Shown piece by piece: positions 35,201 through 47,792 of a stretch of 64,000 nt of DNA (positions are counted from its first letter, which is position 1; the number at the start of each line of letters is the position of its first letter). The notes under the pieces are model-generated. The model was not told where the DNA came from and made no database searches. It was given only the letters and a program-made list of their open reading frames with translations. The DNA is from Gorsachius magnificus (taxonomy: Eukaryota; Chordata; Aves; Pelecaniformes; Ardeidae). The stretch lies in NCBI GenBank assembly GCA_034008185.1, contig CM067081.1, forward strand, positions 17,917,821-17,981,820, given 5' to 3'. The position numbers and the translations under genes are program-made.

Positions 35201-36898
35201 TCACATGGAAAGTTGCAGTCATCTGGCTAGACTTGAAAGGAAATTTTTCATCACATAGATCGCAGAGTGATGATTTCCTAAGTTTATGTCTTTCTCACTT
35301 ACCCCCTATTTTATACATCTTAACTCCACTGACTCCAGCGTGACCCAGAGGAGAAACACAGTTATGTTTTTTTATAGGACACTGAAGTGTTCCCAGCTGT
35401 TTGTTTGCAAACACCTAGAAATAGAAGTGATATTTTCTTCACTTAGTTACTACTTTTCCTCAGATGGAAGTCTCCTCTGAAATTATGAAGAGCCTTGTCC
35501 CCTTGACACTGCTCTTCCCGGTAAGCACACGGTAAGAAGATGCTGTTGCAGTGAAGCACAAACACAGTAGCTGGCAGGAGTCAGAATTTAGTTTTTATCT
35601 TCTCCTCATAGAAGAAGGTATTCAAAGCAACTTTTAGAATATATTTCATGTTTTCCCATTGACAGCACTCCCAGACGTGTGGTGGATGCTATAGCAATAA
35701 ACTAGAAATAATAGAGCTGGTCTTATTTGATAATCACAATATTGGCAAAAGCTGAGAAGGAAAGTTGCTTTCTAAATTACTTCTGGTTATCTTACCATAA
35801 AAAGTTCTCTGACAGGAAAAAAAAATGCCAGAGCAAGTATTGAAAGGCATTCTAAACACAACATCAGATTGGGGGATTAGTTTTTTAATCTACTCCTACT
35901 ACTTGAAGAAGTGCAGTGGGTTAAAACATTTTTCAATAGCATAGAGGGACATTGTCCTTTAGGGTATGAGCAGCACTTTCTGGATTTTAACAAAGCCAGT
36001 CACATACATTTTTGTCAATGCACTCCTACGTCATTCACCAAACAGCTGCAGAATGCTGCCCCTGAGAAAGACATCAGCAGAAACAGAAAGGGGATATCTC
36101 CGACCTGTTCAGGGACTGATCCTGAAAAGACTCGTACAGTAACCTAACTTCTCATACTGTCATAATCCTTCTGAAAACATTCCTTTCCACAGACTGAGTT
36201 AGTAAGCTCGTGCCAATGTTCTTGCAGCACCGTCACTTGTTTTCTCTGCTGCACAGCCACTAAAGAAGCCATTGATGTCCATTGTGATGGTTTATGTTCA
36301 TTAAGACATGCACCAAACTTCCACTATTCCAACGCTGCTGTTGAACTAGTTTTGAGTGATCAAAAAAAAAATAAAAAAATAGCTGTTAGTCTTTGCTGGA
36401 GAGGCCCAGTTACTAGTGCAGCCAAATGTCATCCAACTAGCTGAACTATTGCAGAAGCCATGAAACCTTAGCAAGGTCTACAGAGTCAGTCTGTGTTGTA
36501 AAGTGCTATGAGGTGATTGAGGTCTACCAAGTTGTGTTCTGGCAGGATATGGAAAGTGCGGGAAACATGGACCAAAAGATAAAGTCTCTAACAAAGGTTC
36601 CACATTATCTGTTCAAGAGAAATATGGTTCCTATACATCTGGTGTTGCCACCTTGCTGTTAATTGTGTTTCTGAACATCCAGACAGGTCATTGATTCTGA
36701 TTGGCTTTCACTGAGCCAAGGAGGTACCTTCTACCCCCTCTTCCTGCCAGGACCACAGTTTCTAACATCACTTGCTAGAGCCTATACTGCCTCGGGTAGG
36801 CTCCATTTCTACAGAGGTGGAGACAAAGCAGGCAGGTATAAACTATGCAATAATTTCTCAGACAAAAAGTTAGCATTTTAGCACAATACCATAGATAT
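29291..36898. other. Unassigned intergenic sequence
   Basis: No gene or clear repeat supported. A GC-richer part at about 29,690-30,340 has open frames on both strands without known domains and could be more of the decayed CR1 ORF1 region. A-rich runs occur near 34,207-34,235. Confidence 0.45.
30530..30790. promoter_or_regulatory. Candidate conserved non-coding element
   Basis: An AT-rich block contains closely spaced homeodomain-like and POU-like cores (AAATAATTTTAG, CTAATTAGATGAAT) together with rare CpG-containing words (CATCGTTTCGTCTGG, TGCGGCAGC). It is not repeat-like. The call rests on appearance only. Confidence 0.2.
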
Positions 36899-37987
36899 AG
36901 AATCATAGAATCATAGAATCATAGAATCACCTCGGTTGGAAAAGACCTTTAAGATCATCGAGTCCAACCGTTAACTTAGCACTGCCATCCCACCACTAAA
37001 CCATGTCCCTAAGCACCTCGTCTACCCGTCTTTTAAATACCTCCAGGGATGAGGACTCCACTACCTCCCTGGGCAGCTCATTCCAGAGCCTGACAACCCT
37101 CTCAGTGAAGAAGTTTTTCCTAATGTCTAGCCTAAATCTGCCCTGGCGCAGCTTCAAGCCATTCCCCCTCGTCCTATCATCAGTTACCAGGGAGAAGAGG
37201 CCGACCCCCACCTCACTACAGCCTCCTGTCAGGCAGCTGTAGAGGGCGATCAGGTCTCCCCTCAGCCTCCTCTTCTCCAGGATAAACAACCCCAGTTCCC
37301 TCAGCCGCTCCTCGTATGCCTTGTGTTCCAGACCCCTCACCAGCTTGGTTGCTCTCCTCTGGACCTGTTCCAGCAAGGCAACATCTTTCTTGTAGTGAGG
37401 GGCACAAAACTGAACACAGTATTCGAGGTGCGGCCTCACCAGCACCGAGTACAGGGGCACGATCACTTCCCTACTCCTGCTGGCCACACTATTCCTGATA
37501 CAAGCCAGGATGCCATTGGCCTTCTTGGCCACCTGGGCACACTGCTGGCTCATATTCAGGCGGCTGTCAATCAGTACCCCCAGGTCTTTTTCCACCAGGC
37601 AGCTTTTCAGCCACTCTTCGCCAAGCCTGTAGCGCTGCATGGGGTTGTTGAACCTCATACAGTTGGCCTCGGCCCATCGATCCAGCCTGTCCAGGTCCCT
37701 CTGCAGAGCCCTCCTCCCCTCCAGCAGATCAACACTACCACCCAGTTTGGTGTCATCTGCAAATTTACTGAGGGCACACTCAATCCCCTCATCCAGGTCA
37801 TTGATAAAGATATTAAACAAGACTGGCCCTAGAACTGAGCCTTGGGGGACACCGCTTGTGACCGGCTGCTAACTGGATTTAGCTCCATTCACCACGACTC
37901 TCTGGGCTCGGCCACCCAGCCAGTTTTTAACCCAGTGAAGAGTATATCCATCTAGGCTATGAACTGCCAGCTTCTCCAGGAGAATGC
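36899..37987 (-). mobile_element. CR1 LINE 3' portion (copy 5)
   Basis: The octamer tail (four AATCATAG-type units from 36901) and the CGGTTGGAAAAGACC 3' UTR lie at the left. ORF2 runs leftward from about 37987, where CR1 similarity breaks off (5' truncation). Compared with copy 2 it has a premature TAG near 37868-37870 replacing a Trp codon just before the RPVTSG motif, and a 36-bp in-frame deletion near 37650. The FADD box is still present. After the stop, the remaining frame is open for 274 codons (36996-37820), ending LRDMV. Confidence 0.97.
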
Positions 37988-40091
37988 AGTCCTGTGGGAC
38001 AAGGGCATACCCGCAGGCTCAGTGTTGCAGGGGAAGGTGGAAGCCAAAATTCAAACCTTCATGAATTACCGCTCCAAAGCCCTGCTGTTTTTCTTTTCAT
38101 GACCCATAGGTTAATATTCTCTGCTGCTCACATTCTGTAGCAACATTTCTAAATAATTATGCTCAGAAAATTCTAAAACAGATGTTTTCAGTTGTTTCCT
38201 CACTGACAATCATGCTAGTTAATGAGGGTTGGCTTTAACAGCTAGCAAAGGTAACTATGACAGATTGAGCATGAGCTGCATCATGCACGTCTCCATCGTG
38301 TATAGCATTAAAAATCGTATGTAGCTAAAGCATCTTCAGATGTTTTCTCTGCACCTCACAAAAACTAATAACTTCAGCTTCAGAACACCTGTGATGGATG
38401 GAATATTCATTTTTCTCGTGCAGCAAGAGCAATGCAGCCATAAAGGCTAAGATTTCTGAGGTGAACTTTCTAGAAGCAATCTCAAAGCTTGGTTCACTGG
38501 AGTACCACTAGCAGCAAGTTTGTTCTGGATCTGATTCAGTCTTATTCAATAGAATTGGCTTTTAAAAATCACTTCTGGAAAGCTCCAGACGTGCTGCTTC
38601 TGCCAGCTTGCCTGGGAACTGTGCCATATGTGTGCGGATGGGTGGAAAACTCCTCTTTGCCTTCCACAAGCTTACTCCAGCCCCAAAATTGCCACATTAT
38701 CAATAGATGGAGGAACAATTCTTGCTTGGTCCTTGATCTTGCCATTATTCCTATGGTCATCCCACAGGTACTGGCTGGCAGTTCTTTGGCAACATGTTCC
38801 TGGCTCCTAGATATGCCAGGGACACACAGTGACTTTTTGAAGACCTGCAGATATAGCTACTCACAGTTTCCAGTTATGCACAGTTTCAGCCATGTCAGTT
38901 CCAGCACACTTTGGTGATGCTTTTATACCTTCGTATGAGTTGAAAGAGTTTGATTCCTCCACCCCAAGCACAGTAAATGGCTGAGACCTGCTCAGATCAA
39001 GCTTCTTAATTGCAGTCCCACCCCATATATTCTAAATATGACCCATATTTTGCAAGTGGACCATCAGAGGAGGCCCAGCTGGAAGCATTCCATCAGTATT
39101 CAGATGACAAAACCACCCCCATTTGATTTTGAAGTTGCTGATAAATACATGAGAAAGTGCATGAAGAGGAGGCGGTATTCTGTTTTCCAAACATTTCTTG
39201 GAACAGCTTTCATTTGGAGTGTCTATTCACACACCGATATGAAGCTATGTTACACCCGGCACAACACAGAAGCATAAAAGGTCAGGTTTGCTGATGATGT
39301 GAATACTTATTCCCCCAGTGCAACCACAGAATTTAACTGAATCATTCATTTGCAGAGAAGCAGCAGCTGTTCAGAGCCTTCCAGTTTGGCCTACCCTCTG
39401 GAGAAGAAATGTGCGATAGGAAGTTCAAGTTTTTCAATTGTCTACATATACACCTACATACACATAAGGAAACAGGCACTGCTTCTCGAACAAATCACTC
39501 AAAAGAAAAGTCATTCCTTCTTTTAGGCACTTCAGCTCAGCAATAGTGGCCATTCCAAGAATCAACTCCCTTAGAAACCAGCTCTACCCGGAGAACAGAG
39601 AAACTACCAGACCTCTTTCCCCACGCATAAGTGGCTGCACACACAACTTAGAGTCACACAGCATATCTTTCCAAGACACACAACTTACATGCTGAGAAAA
39701 AAAGCACTTGAAATGTCTTGTTGGTATATTTTCTGGTGACACTGGTCAAACAATATTGTAATATAAAATGCTTGATGATTTTTGCTTGTCCTACTTGCTC
39801 TGGTGGAAGGTGACCAGTAGTTGGTCCTCTAAGACTTTTGCGAAGTGTATGGAGCTGCCTCTGCCTGAGCAAAGGGATTCCCCAGGCTTTGGAAGATGAT
39901 GCAGATAATGTGAGCGTGATTTCTGTTCACTTTCATTGAATGAAGCCTGTTCTGTTCAGATCAGCACAGTTATTTTTATGTCCTCAAATATCACCTCACT
40001 ACTTATACTGGATGGTCAGGCTGCAAGCTGAAACAATCCCTATCTCTTAAGAAAATGGAAGTCAAACAACTAGATGCACGTTAAGATATGT
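37988..40091. other. Unassigned intergenic sequence
   Basis: No supportable feature. A 142-codon plus frame at 38489-38917 has no recognisable domain. Confidence 0.55.
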
Positions 40092-40096
40092 CCATG

Positions 40097-40673
40097 TGTC
40101 CTGGTTTTGGCTGGGATAGAGTTAATTTTCTTCATAGTAGTTAGCATAGTGCTGTGCTTTGGATTTAGTACTACAAGAATGTTGATAACACCCTGATGTT
40201 TTTAGTTGTTGCCAAGTAGTGCTCAGACTGCTCAAGGACTTTTTGAGCTTCTCATGCGCGGCCAGGTGCATAACAAGCTGGGAGGGAGCACAGCTAGGAC
40301 AGCTTACCCAAACTGCCCAAAGAGCTATCCCATACCATATAACGTCATGCTTGGGGGGGGGGGTTAGTCGGTCGGTCGGTTGCTTGGGTAGTGATTGAGG
40401 CTCGGGGACTGATCGCAGCTCGGGACGGGCTGGGCATCGGTTGGCGGGTGGTAAGCAATTGCGTTGTACATGGTTCGTTTTGTATATTCTGTATATTCTG
40501 TTACCATTCTCATTATTACTATTATTATTTTTCCTTATTAAACTGTCTTTATCTCAGCCCCCAGCTCTAACCTTTTTTTTCCTTGCTGATTCTCTCCCCG
40601 ATCCCACTGAGGGAGAAGGGAGTGAGTGAGCGGCTGCGTGGTGCTTAGTTGCCAGCCGGGTTAAACCACGACA
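40097..40673 (+). mobile_element. Solo LTR, endogenous retrovirus L type, with target duplication (LTR 2)
   Basis: The 577-bp unit starts TGTCCTGGTTTTGGCTGGGA and ends TAAACCACGACA. It is flanked by a perfect 5-bp target-site duplication, CCATG, at 40092-40096 and 40674-40678, as expected for ERVL integration. It is the same family and orientation as LTR 1 (25.9 kb). ATTAAA lies at 40537-40542. The TATA box present in LTR 1 is missing; at that place stands a run of G followed by four CGGT-type units. No internal retroviral genes are present, and the own target duplication shows that it is not the partner of LTR 1. Confidence 0.96.
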
Positions 40674-40678
40674 CCATG

Positions 40679-43133
40679 TGTGGGTGTTGAAAACACAGTC
40701 AGTTTGGAAGGTAAGTTTCTATGTGGTCACTTGTTAACCCCAGTTAACTGTGATAGCATCAGAATTTAGTTTTAATTTAGTTTAGTTCAGCTTGGTAGAA
40801 AAAAGATGCTGCTTCGGGATTTATTTTTTTTTTTTTTGCTACTAAGTGCTAGAGCTGAGGGATTTGAATGTTTACAGAGAGCTGAATTTATGACAAATAA
40901 GGATTTTTTCAGAAACTCCCAAATGGAGATGGAAGTTACAAAATGCTTCCTTGAAGATAATAATCCCTTGTATTTCAAGTGCTGACTGGGCTGGTTTTGC
41001 AAAATAAGCATTTCTTTAAGAAAACAGTTGCACAATTAAAACGTCTGCAGTCAAGAGGAGGACAGAAAGTGGTTGAAGGATCACTTAAAAAATACCAAAT
41101 TACAAAAAAACAGCTTAAAAAGTTAAGAAATAAATCAGATCCTGAGGTTAAATAAATCAGAACTATGCAAATTTGCAGCAGAAGATCTGGCTCAAAAGTT
41201 TCATATTAATATTTAAAAAATCATTCAAATCCAGAAGTCTTTCTAAGTTTTCTTCTTGCACCACTGAGGCTTTGGTAAGTGCTTCACTTGATGTAACTTT
41301 GAATGTTGTTGTTGGAGATGCATCAGTTTACCCCAGCTGCAGAAGACAGGAAGCAGTACCCTGTACAGTACAGACAGAGCCAAGAGAAAGGTTTGATTCT
41401 CCACCTGGTTGCAATAGATGCAATCAGTCCTGACTTCCGTGTGGCTGGCTTCTCCGCTCATCACACACCACTTGGAAAAGTCCTGTGTTGTCAAAAATGG
41501 GGACTGGGAGGCAAAATGACACAAGCATCATGAGAAATCGCTGTGTCCTCCGAAGGCCAGCATTGGAGAGCATCACCAAACACCAAATATCCTGTGATTG
41601 CTGTTGGCTTTGCCAATAAAATTCATGCTCATCACTTCCCTGACTCAGAGAAACTTTTTATTGCAGCAAGCATTAGATATTGAGCGCTGCCACCAGAGAC
41701 AGTACACAGAGTTAGACAGACCAGTGATCTACTCAAAAGCAAACCCCTGATTTTTTTATCAAAACCCTTTTAATCAAAAGACATATCATGCTTGTTCTAT
41801 TATTTTGCCTGTTATATTCCATTTTGCTTAAAAGAAAAAACAGTTATTATTTGAGTATTTTCTGAGGTGAGTGGCAGGAAGAAAATTTCACGTGGATGAA
41901 GAGCCAGGGTGGAGATGGCTGCTGTGTATGTGCTAAGCAGAGGACGTGAACTGGCAGAAGGAACCCTCATCCATCAGCTCTGCACTGTTCCACGTGGCTG
42001 TGGTCCTGGACACGACAACCCTGTAGCCCAACCAGTTACTTAGAGAATGACAACACCATGCCCCTACCTTGTTTCAAGTACCCAAAGATGCATAATGCAC
42101 TGCTTTGGAGGAATATAACAGCTACTCTTCCTAAAAGGTGCTCAGACGGGCAACAAGTCTTCTCAAACTCTTGCTAGAGAGGCACGGTGGCTCAGACATT
42201 AGGGCACAAAATGACCTCCAGGCATGATTTTTACCCAAATTGAGGGTACATTCTTTACATCTAGCACACAAGGACAAGGTAATAACTTCAAGCTTACCCA
42301 GCAAATTGGAGCATAAAAAACGGATTAATGACATAGAGTTTATTTTTAGTTTGGATTCTCCCCATTCTATTTAGAGCATGAAGCCCAGAGGCAACAAACA
42401 AAAAACCAAGTCCCATGAAAATGAGGTTTGCATTAACAGCTGGGTGAGCCAGTGGAGCACACTACAAAGCAGCAACAAGGGAGGTCTGGGGAGCTAGAGC
42501 CCACCCTGGTGACACCATAGCCACACTTAGATGACCGCTCAGTCTAAGCACACTTTCTAACTGTGTTTCCTAAGGCAGGAGCTAAGGTATGAGCTGAGAT
42601 TGCTTGTAAAAAACATGTACATGCCTTGAGGCAACTGAAGTTAGGAGTGGGTAGTGGTACCAAACCTTTGACGCCCCTCATGAGCCCACCCAAATTTCCA
42701 TTTCACCCCATTTAGTTCTCATTAGTCATTTTCTCTTTGGTCAGAAACCTCAAGTAAACTCTAACTAATACCATTTCCTCCCTGTCTGGCCCGTCAACAG
42801 GTCAAATATTGTTTCAATCATGGAAAAAATGGGCAGAACAAACCTGAAAGAAACTCACCAGTCAGAGAAAAAATAAGTTGAGAAATATGTTCCTCAGCTG
42901 TGAGCAATTGTCAGAGATTGGGCGTTTTCACAGTGATATACCAGCAGTTACATGATGTGATGATTCTTGTGAACATAATACACTTCAGTAACTATGAGAA
43001 GCTATGCCAACATAGTGGTAGCTGCAAAAGACATCATCTTCTAAAGCATTGGCTTGTACGGCAAGATGCAAGCAGTCAAAATGTCACAGCATGTCCAGGG
43101 ATGTGTAGCCAGTGATGAAGATGCAGCAAGTGC
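40679..43133. other. Sequence downstream of VMO1, unassigned
   Basis: This covers the 3' side of VMO1 on the minus strand. The nearest canonical AATAAA I noticed in the right orientation is at 42339-42344 (seen as TTTATT), nearly 800 bp past the stop; a closer non-canonical signal is possible. No other gene is supported. Confidence 0.5.
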
Positions 43134-44499
43134 TCATTTACAGCAGAAGAACTTCACGTTGTTGAGCGCGGTGTCATCCTGAAGCCCCTGTGGGGGCTCT
43201 ACCTTGGTCTGAAGACCACATATGTTGCAGCTTTTGCTCCATGGGCCAAATCTACCCCACGATAATCCATCACCTATTAGCACAGTTGCATCTGAGCATC
43301 TGAACTGGATGTTGTTGGCTGCTGTGTCATCTCCTCCTCCTTGGGACTTCTCTGTTCTCAGTGAGAAGGAGATCAAGTAGCCTCCAGGGCAAGTTTGGAA
43401 GCTGGTCCAGGTACCCCACCTGACAAAAAGCAGACAGAGGAATGTCTGGACTGTGTGAACCACTGGGAAGTGCTCCTTCTCCTTGTTGTGCTGCCCTGAA
43501 GCTTAACACTTCCTTGCTCACAGCAGTGACAATCAGAGGAGACACCACAGGGTTACTTACTTCCCCACCAGGGACTCGATGACTGAGTCGTGTTGACAAT
43601 GCAGGCGTATGCCGTTCAGAGCTGTGTCATCTCTTCCAAACTGGGAGGCCTCCACCTGCAGTAGAAGTCACACAGGGACAGAGGTAAAGCCAAGGCGGAA
43701 GAAGACCCAGGAAAGGTCCTTTAAGTGCAAGTCATGAACGGTCCCAACTCCTTTCTGTAATGAGAAAATGTCTTGGGATGCAGATGGGAAAAGATGTCTG
43801 TCACTGGAAAACTGTAACGTACCTACACAAGCCTTGTAACATGATGTTCTTTGTGTTTTCTAACTATCACTGATCCAACATGTAAGGCAGAGACTCGGAG
43901 TCCCAGGAGGGACATAGGAGGAGGCTGCCTGGCTGCCTGGCTCCAGCAGCAGACCAGCACTGATGTGGCTTCTCCCAGCAACATCGGCCACATGCAGACC
44001 ATGCATCTGCCAGCACATCACTATCCAGATTGAGAGCAAAACAATTCTGTCAATAGATCAGGTTTTGCTGTATCTAATGGGAGACCTCTTGTCCTTAAAG
44101 AAAAAAAAAAAAGTCATATTTTTCTTTACTGTTGTAACTGCAGTGGCAACATTTTCTAGGCTAAATTTTCCAGAAGACTCATAGTTTTATGTACAGATTG
44201 CCATACTCAGGAAGAGGAAAAACTCTGCAGAAAGTCCCTAGACTCTGGGGAAGACCGTCCTGGGAGGTGGAGAGCTGTAGACCAGGGTGCAGAGACAGGA
44301 GATGGTGGGGAAATAGGGAGAATTTTACCTTCAGCGCAAATCCATTGGCATAGCCATAGCGGCAAAATTGCCGAGTGCCCCACTTGCCCCAGTGGCCTCC
44401 ATTGGGCACAGTAAGGACAGAGGTGTATTCACGCACCTCTGTGCCCAGGCCGCAGAGGGAGAGGAGCAGGATGAGTGTAGCTGGCATGAGGAGCTTCAT
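43134..44499 (-). CDS. VMO1: Vitelline membrane outer layer protein 1, three coding exons
   Basis: VMO1 is a secreted protein of the outer vitelline membrane of bird eggs, deposited by the oviduct, where it binds the ovomucin meshwork between yolk and albumen. Exons join as 44499-44329, 43655-43561 and 43419-43134; introns are 673 bp (phase 0) and 141 bp (phase 2), all with GT/AG ends. The product has 183 residues, the length of the chicken precursor. Residues 1-20 form a signal peptide with a Leu-rich core. The three-fold beta-prism repeat shows as DDTALN (66), DDTAAN (119) and DDTALN (170), each followed by a Cys-ending strand. Eight mature cysteines (46, 77, 99, 130, 153, 156, 181, 182) allow the family's four disulfides. 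The start at 44499 was chosen over an upstream in-frame ATG at 44538 because only the former begins the signal peptide and the latter lies near or before the expected transcription start. No breaks are seen, so the gene looks functional. Confidence 0.97.
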
Positions 44500-44549
44500 C
44501 TCTTGTACTCTGCAGTTGCTGAAGGAGAGCTGGTACACGGACAGGGGAA

Positions 44550-44555
44550 TTTATA
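44550..44555 (-). promoter_or_regulatory. TATA box of VMO1
   Basis: On the minus strand the sequence GGGTATAAATTCC lies about 51 bp upstream of the VMO1 start codon. Transcription would be expected to begin about 30 bp downstream, near 44520-44525, giving a 5' UTR of roughly 25 nt. A canonical TATA box fits a strongly induced, tissue-restricted egg-protein gene. The start point itself is inferred. Confidence 0.75.
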
Positions 44556-45427
44556 CCCTGCTAAGGCAGCTTTGCCTTTCCCCACCATACAAACACCATA
44601 GGAACAATAGTTTCCACCCAGGCAGTGACACAGTGCTTGCTGACCCGCTCACAGAGCCCACGAGGAGCTCCTCCGGGACTTTCACAGCCAACATGCAGCA
44701 GATGCTGCAGGTGTATCCACCACCACTGAAGGGCTGTAGCAAGACCTACGTGCTCCTTGCTGTGCTCATGGCAGAGGCTTAGTATCTGTTCCTGCTTCTG
44801 GCTATGCAGATACTTGGCCATGGGGATGTTTGCCCTTTGAGAGAAACTGTCATAACCATTTTAGTTATTGCTGGATGTATGGCAAGACAGGTCAAATTAT
44901 ATGAAGAAACATGAGGGACCTGGTCTGGAACAAAGTATAAGTAAACTCAAGCCTTGTGTCTCCCAACACCCTCTGTTGAATAGGATTCCTGGTAAGCTTG
45001 ACATGTGTGGGTTATTTATGGCTTCAATGTCTTTTTTTTCACTGTCATTTTTATCTCCATAAAAAACATTGTACTTTGCTTTGCGACAAGTTTAACTGAA
45101 GTCAGACATGCCAGGATGCCCACTGTGATTCCCAGGAACCACTAATTCCCAGGAATCACTGAGATAAATGCCATTGGGAACGAAGGCGGGAGGCAGGTTT
45201 TCCAGAAAGGTGAGACTGAACTTGGGCGCATGGTCTTTGAGGATGCCACAGTGCAGGGAGAGGTGAAATGGAAACCCTGGAGGTGAGACTTTCTTAACAT
45301 ACAGATAACGAATGTTCCCTAGGGCCCTTAGTCAGGCTTGAAGGGTCTGGCAGAAGCCAGGAAAGTATGTTGAGCCTCGGGACTTTGTAGCAAAATGGGG
45401 TGCCAAACCTTGAACTATCAGAAGACA

Positions 45428-45454
45428 GAGAGAAACCTCTTCTAGGTTTCTCTC
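45428..45454. repeat. Perfect 11-bp inverted repeat with 5-nt loop
   Basis: GAGAGAAACCT at 45428-45438 pairs exactly with AGGTTTCTCTC at 45444-45454 around the loop CTTCT. The stem is too short for a typical microRNA precursor, and the flanks do not extend the pairing convincingly. Confidence 0.85.
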
Positions 45455-47768
45455 CCAATCTCTGCTCTGCTCCCTCTGTCCCTGTCCCATTAAGAGGTAA
45501 CATTGCCTTTCCCACCCTTGGCCCTGTACTCCCGTCCCGCTTGTCAGTGCTCTGTACAGGCGGTAATATCTGCAAATGGAGATGATGGGAAGCAGGACGA
45601 GCCTTTCAGTGGGCAGCACTAAAAAAACACAGCACATGATGGAAGCACAGCCTGTTTTCCTTTTTAAACCAGGACTTTCATCTTACTTCTCCAAGGGGGT
45701 GTCAAAGCCCAGAGGAAACATGCTTTTCCCCCAAGGACCGTGCAATCACAGCTGGCGAGCCAGGTGTGTTTGCTCTGGCAGGGTCACACCATGGCAGCCA
45801 GGGACACACGGACCTGCCCTTGGCTGCACATGAATAAAAAGGAGCAGAAGGAGTCAGAAAGAAATGGCTGGGACCTGGTGCTAACACTGCAAAAGAAGCA
45901 GCAGGATCCCCACACTCATTTCTCCTCTGCTGGCCCAAAACCATCCCCCTTGGCTGCTTCACCTCTGGCAGCAGAGATGCAGATCCAGTGCCTGGTGGGA
46001 CCCACCTCCCCTCAGACTCTGCTCCCATCAGGAGGTTCCCTTCTCTTCCCAACCCCAGAAGGAAGATCCCAGGGCATGGTGAGCCCTGCCATGGTGTTGC
46101 AGGGGAGCAGGGGGAGCCAGAAGAGTGGTGAGGCCCCCTTCAGGGATTTGGCCATGAGAGATGACTCCTATGCAGATTCCAGAGGCCTCTAAGAAAACTC
46201 AAGCCCAGGACGAGCACTGTCACCCTGGGGCTTGGGAAGTATCATTTTCCCCATTCATAACCAAAGAAACTACCTCATAACCTAGGGTGCCAAATGTGAG
46301 ATGCCTTGGACTTGATTTCAGAGTACGTGGCTTAGATAGCAGTAAATAAGTACAAAGCATAGCTGCCGTTGATTTTTTGCTACCATATAATGGTGCTAAT
46401 TTTGTTTGGGTGCCCCGAAAAGTTTTCTAAGATCAGCTTACCTAAGATACCAAAATAAAAAAAACCTCTACAATGGTGAGATCTGGACCTCTTACTCACA
46501 CATGTACCCTACTTTCGTGCTCCCTCTCTTGTATTTTAATATTCTTGAATAATGTCAGAACAGTTTTAAAGAAAATTGATAAACTGATGAATTTGATTAA
46601 TAAAACATGACTACAGTAAAATCATGATGATACAGGGTATTTCATCCTTTCATTATTCAATCAGCTGAATACAATTATTTTTGCAAGCAGAGGAGCATAA
46701 AAATTATGCCACTACTTTTCAGCTTTTATAAATACTTCTGAAGTTTAAAAATAAACAGATTAATATAATATTAAGTAGTATATGAATTTTATAAAATTAT
46801 TTTTTGATACTATGACATATTTAAAATCGATATGGAACATGGAAAATAAATTTATATCTATGACATATGAAAACATACACGATTTGCTTTATTTTTTGAT
46901 GTTATTGAAAAAAATATACATTAGCAGCTCTTGAAAATGAATCCATTTCTGATCTTTACCCTTGAAAATACCACACACTTTGGAATACAAACTTTATTTG
47001 GCTCTGTTGTGTGTTGTCTGTCTCATGTTCTCAGTTTCTCATACTCATGTGTCTGCCCAGAGGAGGATGATCATTTGAGAGGCTTCCCAGACTGCCCAGC
47101 CTTTTCCTACAGCTTTCACGAAGCATAGTAGTAGACTGTGCAGTCGTGCAAGACCACACCTGCTTCAATTTTCTCGCTCCTGTTTCAGTCTCCAGTGGCT
47201 CTGCTCTCTGTTCGCAGCCCACGTTCCTCCACCCTGCTCCTGATGGTCTGTCAGGAGCTCTGCAAGCCCGTGGAGATCCTGATGTATTTTAGCACAGTAC
47301 TCTTTGTATTCTGAAGAAGGTCATGCATTAGGGTCATTTCTATTTTTTAATTCTTTAAAATGTCAAGGATTGGGCATTGTTAAAACCTAGTGGCAGGCAG
47401 AGAAAAGCAGTTCCTATCACCTCCTCTACTATGTGTTTTGTAGAATTCCCTGAAAAAGATTAAATATTCTAATTTAGAAAAAAGTTTGAAGTTTCTTTTA
47501 TCAACAAGACATAGAAGTAGAAACAAGCATTGCATCATAACTTTCAGCTATTCATATTAGCCTCCATCTTGGACATTCTTGCTCTCTTCTTTGCAGGAAC
47601 CAGCTCACACCAGAAGTTTCCAGGAGCAGGGAGCGGTCTAGTATGATGGTTTTCCAATGGACAGAAATGAAGGACAAGCATTGTACTCTGATGTCCATAA
47701 CTCAGAAACACACTTGAATCAGCTGGTCAGATACAAGCAAGAGCTTCTCCATTCCAGTCTGTGGAATT

Positions 47769-47792
47769 AAAAAAAAAAAAAAAAAAAAAAAA
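47769..47792 (+). repeat. Poly(A) run, 24 A
   Basis: An uninterrupted A run follows the words CTGTGGAATT. It might be the tail of a retroposed sequence or a simple mononucleotide expansion; I do not recognise the upstream sequence as a retrocopy. Confidence 0.85.

Noticed and set aside
25934..40673. The two ERVL LTRs as the ends of one provirus.
   Set aside because: They are 13.6 kb apart, clearly different in sequence, no retroviral genes lie between them, and LTR 2 has its own perfect target duplication.
45428..45454. The hairpin as a microRNA precursor.
   Set aside because: The stem is only 11 bp and the flanks do not pair; typical precursors need about 25 bp or more.
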